Position numbers and translations under genes: made by a program. The notes beneath the pieces were generated by a model. It had not been told where the DNA came from and ran no database searches. It saw nothing but the letters and a program-made list of their open reading frames with translations. DNA of 10,479 bases. Origin: Clostridia bacterium (GTDB lineage Bacteria > CBDUZB01 > JAGLHV01). Shown piece after piece: positions 6,648 through 10,479 of the stretch. The stretch spans positions 1 through 10,479 of the forward strand of contig JAUVLC010000086.1 of assembly GCA_030595925.1 (NCBI GenBank). Direction: 5' to 3'. Position 1 is the stretch's first letter. Each line of letters starts with the position of its first letter.

Positions 6648-7371
6648 TAATATTACCATTTCAGCTAGTACAAGCGGAGATAATTTGGGAAATCATATGG
6701 CTACGCAGAATCTTCGGCTGAACGGACATTTTCTTTCCGGTGACGCAGGAAACGAGGGGATTTATGTGACTAACGATGGTAAAGTGGGTATTGGAACGAC
6801 AAGTCCTTTGCGTAGTCTTGACGTTATAGGAGATGGTACATGGGCAATGAGAGTAGCATCTGGGATAGCTGCTTTTGATGAAGCTGTAATGATTGCAGAT
6901 TCTGGTTGGAGTCCCGATTTAAATGTAAGCGGAACAATGCGAGTATCAAGGGAAGTACATTTGGCTACGGAAAGTGGAGAGAATGTTGGTATAGGAACTA
7001 CAACTCCCAGCCGGAAACTATTTGTCAATGGAGATGCAGGTGGAACAACTGCATGGTCTAATGATTCCCATTTTTCTTACAAGGAAAAGTTTAAAAATGT
7101 TACGGTTTTGGATAAAATAAAAAGTTTAAATATTATGGAGTGGCAATATAGAAAAGAACATTGTCCTCAGGATACTTATCGGCATTTGGGTCCTTTTGCC
7201 GAAGATTTTAGAGATAAGTTTGGATTGGGAAAATCAGATTATAATGTTCAAGCGGCAGATATTGCAGGGGTTGCGTTGAAGGCAATCCAGGAACAGCAGA
7301 TTATAATTGAAGAGTTGCGCAAAGAAATTTCGTTATTAAAAGAGGGGATGAAACAGTTAGAGAAAAAATAA
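6625..7371 (+). CDS. Tail-fibre-like protein with S74-type chaperone domain, C-terminal half
   Basis: The frame opens at TTG 6625 inside the preceding gene and has no ribosome site, so it is read here as the C-terminal part of that gene after a +1 frameshift. It carries two VGIGTT(S/T)P motifs (54-61 and 121-128 of this frame), typical of trimeric beta-structured fibres. The C-terminal domain (about 144-222) resembles the intramolecular chaperone of endosialidases (Peptidase S74): YKEKFKNVTVLDKIKSLN, RHLGPFAEDFRDKFGLG and DIAGVALKAIQ. A coiled coil (about 220-247) ends it. In this family the domain trimerises the fibre and may cleave itself off. The SDxxLK-type site is only loosely kept (NDSHFSYK), so self-cleavage is uncertain. 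No phage genes are nearby; a secreted surface fibre or adhesin fits better. Confidence 0.8.
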   Translation: MFPNDGANNITISASTSGDNLGNHMATQNLRLNGHFLSGDAGNEGIYVTNDGKVGIGTTSPLRSLDVIGDGTWAMRVASGIAAFDEAVMIADSGWSPDLNVSGTMRVSREVHLATESGENVGIGTTTPSRKLFVNGDAGGTTAWSNDSHFSYKEKFKNVTVLDKIKSLNIMEWQYRKEHCPQDTYRHLGPFAEDFRDKFGLGKSDYNVQAADIAGVALKAIQEQQIIIEELRKEISLLKEGMKQLEKK

Positions 7372-7446
7372 ATATTGTAAAAAATATAATTGAATAAATT
7401 TAAATGAGATAAGAAAATTTTAATAAAAGTAAAGATGAAAAGGGGG

Positions 7447-8800
7447 ATGAAAAAGTTGATTAATATAATCAAAAGAATTAAATTAAGGCGAATGGTTTTT
7501 TTTATTAGTTACCTTTTTGAGTGTAATGTCTATTTATTCATTAGCGATGAATTCTGCTAATTATGCTATTGATTTGAATGTAATAAATGGTGGAGGGGAT
7601 AATGCTAATTCTACTAGTTATCGGATAAAGGCTTCCGCCGGTCAGTCTGCTATTGATTCAGCAGCAGGAACTTCTTATCAACTGGAAGCAGGATATTGGC
7701 CTGGAGTAGATGGGGGAATCATCCCTTCATATCAGTCAGATAATCATATAAAAAACAGCAGTGAGGGGACTTATATAGGGGATAATATTTATAATAGCGA
7801 CGGAGTTAATCAGACGAAGGCGCAGAATGTGGATAACGATGCAACGGCAACATATCATATTAGACTCGAAAATGACGGGAATAATGCTGATACTTTTGTA
7901 GTAACCGGTATTGGCGGGGATACCAATTGGACGGTAATTTACTATGATGCATTAAGCGGAGGAAGTGATATTACCGGCAGTGTTACCGGAGGTGGATGGT
8001 CTACTGGGCTATTAGCCAGTGGAGCGACTACCGACATTCGGGTAGAAGTGACTCCCGGGGCAGGTGTGGGTGGTGGTAGTTTTAGAAATATATTAGTTAC
8101 ATCTACTTCACAGGGGGATGCTAATGTTGATGCGGTAGAAGCTGTTACTACGGTAAATGGTAGTGTTAATTATCAAACCGATAGCCAGATAAAAAATAGT
8201 AGTGAAGGAACTTATAGCGGGGATAATGTTTATAATAATGATGGCAATCAGTTTAAAGACCAAAATGTCAATAATGATGAGACAGCGATATATCATATAA
8301 AAGTAGAGAATGATGGAAATAGTTCGGATACTTTTGTGGTGAACGGTAATAGCGGAGATGCTGATTTATATTGTTTTGATACGAAAACGGCAAGGATAGT
8401 AGAGGTTATTATTTCCAAAACGAAATTACATCCGGGTTATCCGAATCCTTTCCGTCCCGGCAAAGGAGAAACGACAACTATTCAGTATGATTTAGGTGAG
8501 GATGTGAATAGTATAGAAGTGGAAATTTATAGTTTGGCCGGACAATTGATAAGGAAATGGTCTGGTAATACTCAGAGAGGAAGACACAGGATTAGCTGGG
8601 ATGCAAGTAACCAGGGAGGAAGAATGATTTCCTCAGGAATGTATTTTATTGTAATCAAGGAAAACGGTAAAGTAATGGATAGAAAGAGAATAGTAGTAAT
8701 AATAAAAACGGAGGGGCATAAATATGAGGATAGAGAAACATGTTTTGAGAGTTATCGTTTGTTTAGTTTTAAGCATAGGGATATGTTTCGGAGCGGATAA
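7447..8800 (+). CDS. Exported repeat protein with C-terminal FlgD-like/type IX sorting domain (frameshifted signal peptide)
   Basis: The body is open from 7517 to 8800 (427 codons). Its signal peptide begins in another frame, at ATG 7447, or TTG 7456, which sits 9 nt after AGGGGG. The frames join if the T8 run at 7496-7503 is one base shorter, giving a basic stretch, VFLLVTFLSVMSIYSLA and a normal export signal. Numbering from 7517, an ANYAIDLNVINGGG...SYQLEAGYWPG module (14-63) precedes two related repeats beginning YQSDNHIKNSSEGTY (72) and YQTDSQIKNSSEGTY (219). The second breaks off at about 281. A sorting/FlgD-Ig domain follows (about 308-395): YPNPFRPGKGETTTIQYDL, WDASNQGG, SGMYFIVI. This fits type IX-like export together with the PorV homologue downstream. 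The last 26 or so residues run out of frame into that gene by 77 bp, so the original stop codon may be lost. Confidence 0.75.
7730..8362 (+). repeat. Two diverged protein-level repeats within the sorting-domain protein
   Basis: Codons from 7730 (YQSDNHIKNSSEGTY, DNIYNSDG, HIRLENDGN, DTFVV) recur from 8171 (YQTDSQIKNSSEGTY, DNVYNNDG, HIKVENDGN, DTFVV). The period is about 147 residues. Only the first 63 or so residues of the second unit remain before the sequence jumps to the C-terminal domain. Confidence 0.75.
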
Positions 8801-9713
8801 CAGTGCCGGGACAAGCGGAGCGGATTTTTTAAAGATTGGGGTAGCTGCCCGGCCGGGAGGAATGGGGGAAACATATACTGCGGTAGCAGAGGATGTGTAT
8901 GCATTACATTTGAATCCTGCGGGTTTAGTCTCGGTTAAGGGTAAGGAGATTTTTACTACCTATACTCGTTGGTTTGAGAATACCAATTATGGACTAATTA
9001 GTTATGCCCAATCTTTAAAGAGGGATAGGACTATAGGGGGAAGTCTTGTTTTACTTAGTTCCGGGGGGATAAAAAGGACTGTAATAGATGATAGTTCTTC
9101 CCTTGGATATAGGAAAGAGGGTTCATTTGGTGTATATGATATGGCTTTTACTATAGGGTATGCACAAAGGTTACCGATAGATTTGTTGTGGTCGGTAAAA
9201 TCTTTTAGCACATGGAATTTAGAAAGATTGGATTTAGGTGGGGCGTTGAAAATAATTCAGCGTAAACTGGATAATGTATCCGCTACTGCTTTTGCTCTGG
9301 ATGTAGGATTAAAGTATAGGCTTCCTTTAAATCGTTTTCCTTTAACTGATGTAGGTTTAGTGTTTCAGAATATGGGAACGTCAATAAAATTTGATAAGGA
9401 TGATGATCCGTTGCCGTTTATGGTAAAATTAGGAATGGCTTCTAAAATAAGGAAAGGGGTAGCACATTTATTTGCAGGAGGGATAGACTTTAATTTTCCG
9501 CAAAGAGAAGAAATAAAAATGAATTTAGGATTTGAATATAGTTATAAAAATATGTATACAGGCAGGTTGGGATATAAATATAATTATGATACAGCAGGGT
9601 TAACCGCGGGTTTAGGTTTTTGCTATGAAAATTATCAGATAGATTATTCTTTTGGACTGGATGAGATTTTAGGAGATATTCACAGAATTACTCTGGGATA
9701 CCGGTTTAAATAA
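8724..9713 (+). CDS. PorV/PorQ family outer-membrane protein
   Basis: This 329-residue protein starts at ATG 8724, 8 nt after GGAGGGG (8709-8715), the same ribosome site and spacing as the operon's first gene. A signal peptide (1-23, VIVCLVLSIGICFG) is followed by the family signature: GTSGADFLKIGVAARPGGMGE (29-49), AVAEDVYALHLNPAGL (53-68). The rest alternates polar and hydrophobic residues as in a beta-barrel and ends with aromatic R-F-K. PorV shuttles type IX secretion substrates and PorQ acts in attachment in Bacteroidota; homologues of this UPF0164/PorV group are widespread in candidate phyla without proven function. Being adjacent to a protein with a sorting domain supports a role in surface export or anchoring. 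The 14-strand barrel is inferred from the family. Confidence 0.88.
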   Translation: MRIEKHVLRVIVCLVLSIGICFGADNSAGTSGADFLKIGVAARPGGMGETYTAVAEDVYALHLNPAGLVSVKGKEIFTTYTRWFENTNYGLISYAQSLKRDRTIGGSLVLLSSGGIKRTVIDDSSSLGYRKEGSFGVYDMAFTIGYAQRLPIDLLWSVKSFSTWNLERLDLGGALKIIQRKLDNVSATAFALDVGLKYRLPLNRFPLTDVGLVFQNMGTSIKFDKDDDPLPFMVKLGMASKIRKGVAHLFAGGIDFNFPQREEIKMNLGFEYSYKNMYTGRLGYKYNYDTAGLTAGLGFCYENYQIDYSFGLDEILGDIHRITLGYRFK

Positions 9714-9732
9714 TAGGAGGGTAAATTCGTCG

Positions 9733-9828
9733 ATGTGGAATTTAAAATATACTAAAGATATTAACAAATTTCTATTTTCCGGACTATATCATAATCGTAG
9801 TTGCTTAATTTACGTATTGGATGTTTGA
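9733..9828 (+). CDS. Possible 31-residue ORF after the PorV homologue
   Basis: A strong AGGAGGG (9715-9721) right after the PorV stop points to an ATG at 9733, 11 nt on. The product begins MWNLKYTKDINKFLFSGLY and ends LIYVLDV. It is unrecognised and has no signal or domain. Given the damaged genes on both sides, it may be the start of a once longer gene whose remainder is deleted, with the ribosome site still intact. Confidence 0.25.
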   Translation: MWNLKYTKDINKFLFSGLYHNRSCLIYVLDV

Positions 9829-9869
9829 TATTTTTAAATCAGTATTTTTTGTAATTTTTTTTTAAGAGG

Positions 9870-9980
9870 ATGAGAAACAGAAAGAAAAAAGGTAGTATAT
9901 TTTTGGGTTTTTTGTTAGAATTTATTTTATGCTTGATATGCAAGAGAAATAATTTTTCTTGTCGTTTGGCAGATAGGTAA
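9870..9980 (+). pseudogene. Signal-peptide-like 36-residue ORF, probable gene remnant
   Basis: ATG 9870 encodes MRNRKKKGSIFLGFLL followed by EFILCLIC and a short polar tail. This looks like a signal peptide without a protein attached. The AAGAGG upstream touches the ATG, so initiation is doubtful. It could be the leftover 5' end of another exported protein. Confidence 0.2.
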
Positions 9981-10005
9981 TAGAGGTAAAAGGAGAATAA
10001 AACTA

Positions 10006-10251
10006 ATGAAAAAAATAAGAGAAGTAGCTATAAATAAGTTAGAAAATTTAAGAAGAATAAAGTTAAAAACAGTTATTTTGCTTTTAGTGTTTATAAGCAT
10101 TGGTTATTTAATGTTGGTTTGTTCCCTTTATGCGGCAGTACCGCAGCGGATAAATTATCAGGGGAAATTATTGAATAGTGCTGGTGAGCCGGTAAGTGAC
10201 GGGAATAGAAATATTAGGTTCATTCGTATTTATTGTGGAATAATAGTATAG
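10006..10251 (+). pseudogene. Truncated paralogue of the 'INYQGKL' secreted protein
   Basis: The first 70 or so codons clearly copy the gene at 5964: MKKIREVAIN, the membrane segment KLKTVILLLVFISIGYL, then AAVPQRINYQGKLLN and GEPVSDGNRNI. The DNA is also strongly similar. After codon 70 it leaves the family sequence and stops at codon 82. At the break CGTATTTATTGTGGA corresponds to two separated pieces of the intact gene (CGTATTT and TTGTGGA, about 23 bp apart there), so a small deletion plus frameshift ended the reading frame. The ATG has an AAAGGAG (9988-9994) 11 nt upstream, so a short secreted peptide could still be made. Sequence after the break shows no further homology. Confidence 0.7.
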
Positions 10252-10330
10252 AAAGAGAGTGAAATAGATTGTAAATAAAAGGGAATGGAGGAAAAAGCAA
10301 GTAAATATTAAAAGGTAAAATAAAAAAGCA

Positions 10331-10358
10331 TTGATTATCAACAAAAACTTGGTATAGT
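10331..10358 (+). promoter_or_regulatory. Promoter of the partial transposase-like gene
   Basis: TTGATT (10331-10336) and TATAGT (10353-10358) are 16 nt apart, 38 nt before the ATG at 10396. The arrangement promoter, short leader, AAGGAGG, ATG is compact, as in insertion sequences. Confidence 0.5.
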
Positions 10359-10395
10359 TATGATAGCTGAATCAAACTAACCAAGGAGGCAATCG

Positions 10396-10479
10396 ATGCA
10401 AAGATATAGTATCAAAAAATGTTTAGAAATACCAGGATATAAAATACGAGAAATAATAAAAGAAACGAAAAAAGAAATA
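10396..10479 (+). CDS. 5' end of a probable ISL3-type transposase (partial)
   Basis: ATG 10396 follows an excellent AAGGAGG (10383-10389) with 6-nt spacing. The frame is open for 28 codons to the window end, beginning MQRYSIKKCLEIPGYKIREI. A short N-terminus of the form 'hydrophobic-x-x-PGY-K/E-V/I' is typical of ISL3-family transposases, which usually continue into a Cys4 zinc-binding motif and a DDE domain. Those parts lie outside the window, so the call rests on 28 residues. No inverted terminal repeat could be identified upstream. An unrelated small DNA-binding protein is possible. Confidence 0.45.
   Translation, partial: MQRYSIKKCLEIPGYKIREIIKETKKEI

Larger units (their letters stand above)
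9714..10005. other. AT-rich intergenic region with two doubtful mini-ORFs
   Basis: There is no riboswitch, unlike the region before the first gene of the family at 5964, and no clear terminator after the PorV homologue. Two short ORFs (9733-9828 and 9870-9980) are described separately. The rest is T- and A-rich sequence. Confidence 0.5.

Noticed and set aside
6625-7371. Prophage tail-fibre gene
   Set aside because: S74-type chaperone domains and VGIGTTSP motifs also occur in secreted bacterial proteins. The N-terminal half has a signal peptide and INYQGKL module, and no phage structural gene is nearby.
9714-10005. Second c-di-GMP riboswitch before the paralogue at 10006
   Set aside because: Neither the GCAAAGC core nor the GGGTTACCGA element is present in this interval.

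Overview
The window is AT-rich, gene-sparse bacterial DNA with long repeat-bearing intergenic stretches. All supported genes are on the + strand. Three features point to a Gram-negative, probably uncultured candidate-phylum bacterium of the Omnitrophota / WOR / Desantisbacteria sort: a PorV/PorQ-type outer-membrane protein, exported proteins with a C-terminal FlgD-like/type IX sorting domain, and 'INYQGKL'-type secreted proteins ending in an S74-like chaperone domain. This placement is inferred from protein style only; no taxonomic marker is present.

Left part (1-5564), housekeeping and ion transport. After a repeat-containing leader comes hppA (509-2467), a K+-dependent, probably Na+-pumping, membrane pyrophosphatase. 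It is followed by an isolated consensus promoter and a strong terminator that together bound a roughly 95-nt candidate small RNA (about 2511-2607). The next 500 bp are built from interspersed repeats, including a perfect 31-bp inverted repeat made of degenerate heptamers. A Na+/phosphate cotransporter with a C-terminal PhoU domain (3151-4863) then overlaps radC (4863-5564) by one base. The pyrophosphatase releases Pi and is predicted to build a Na+ gradient, and the second transporter couples Na+ to Pi, so the two are physiologically linked although not co-transcribed.

Middle part (5565-9713), a surface-protein operon under a cyclic-di-GMP riboswitch. A promoter at 5637-5664 precedes a clear GEMM-I (c-di-GMP-I) aptamer (about 5695-5788) and an intrinsic terminator (5847-5888). 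The 5' arm of that terminator lies in a 19-nt near-copy of the aptamer's 3' strand. Downstream are a secreted S74/tail-fibre-like protein split by a one-base frameshift (5964-6647 plus 6625-7371), a repeat protein with a C-terminal sorting domain whose signal peptide is separated from its body by a frameshift in a T8 tract (7447-8800), and a PorV/PorQ family protein (8724-9713). The likely theme is c-di-GMP control of surface or adhesive protein export.

Right part (9714-10479), decaying DNA. Two tiny ORFs of doubtful status are followed by a truncated second copy of the operon's first gene (10006-10251). The last feature is the promoter, ribosome binding site and first 28 codons of what looks like an ISL3-type transposase, cut by the window end.
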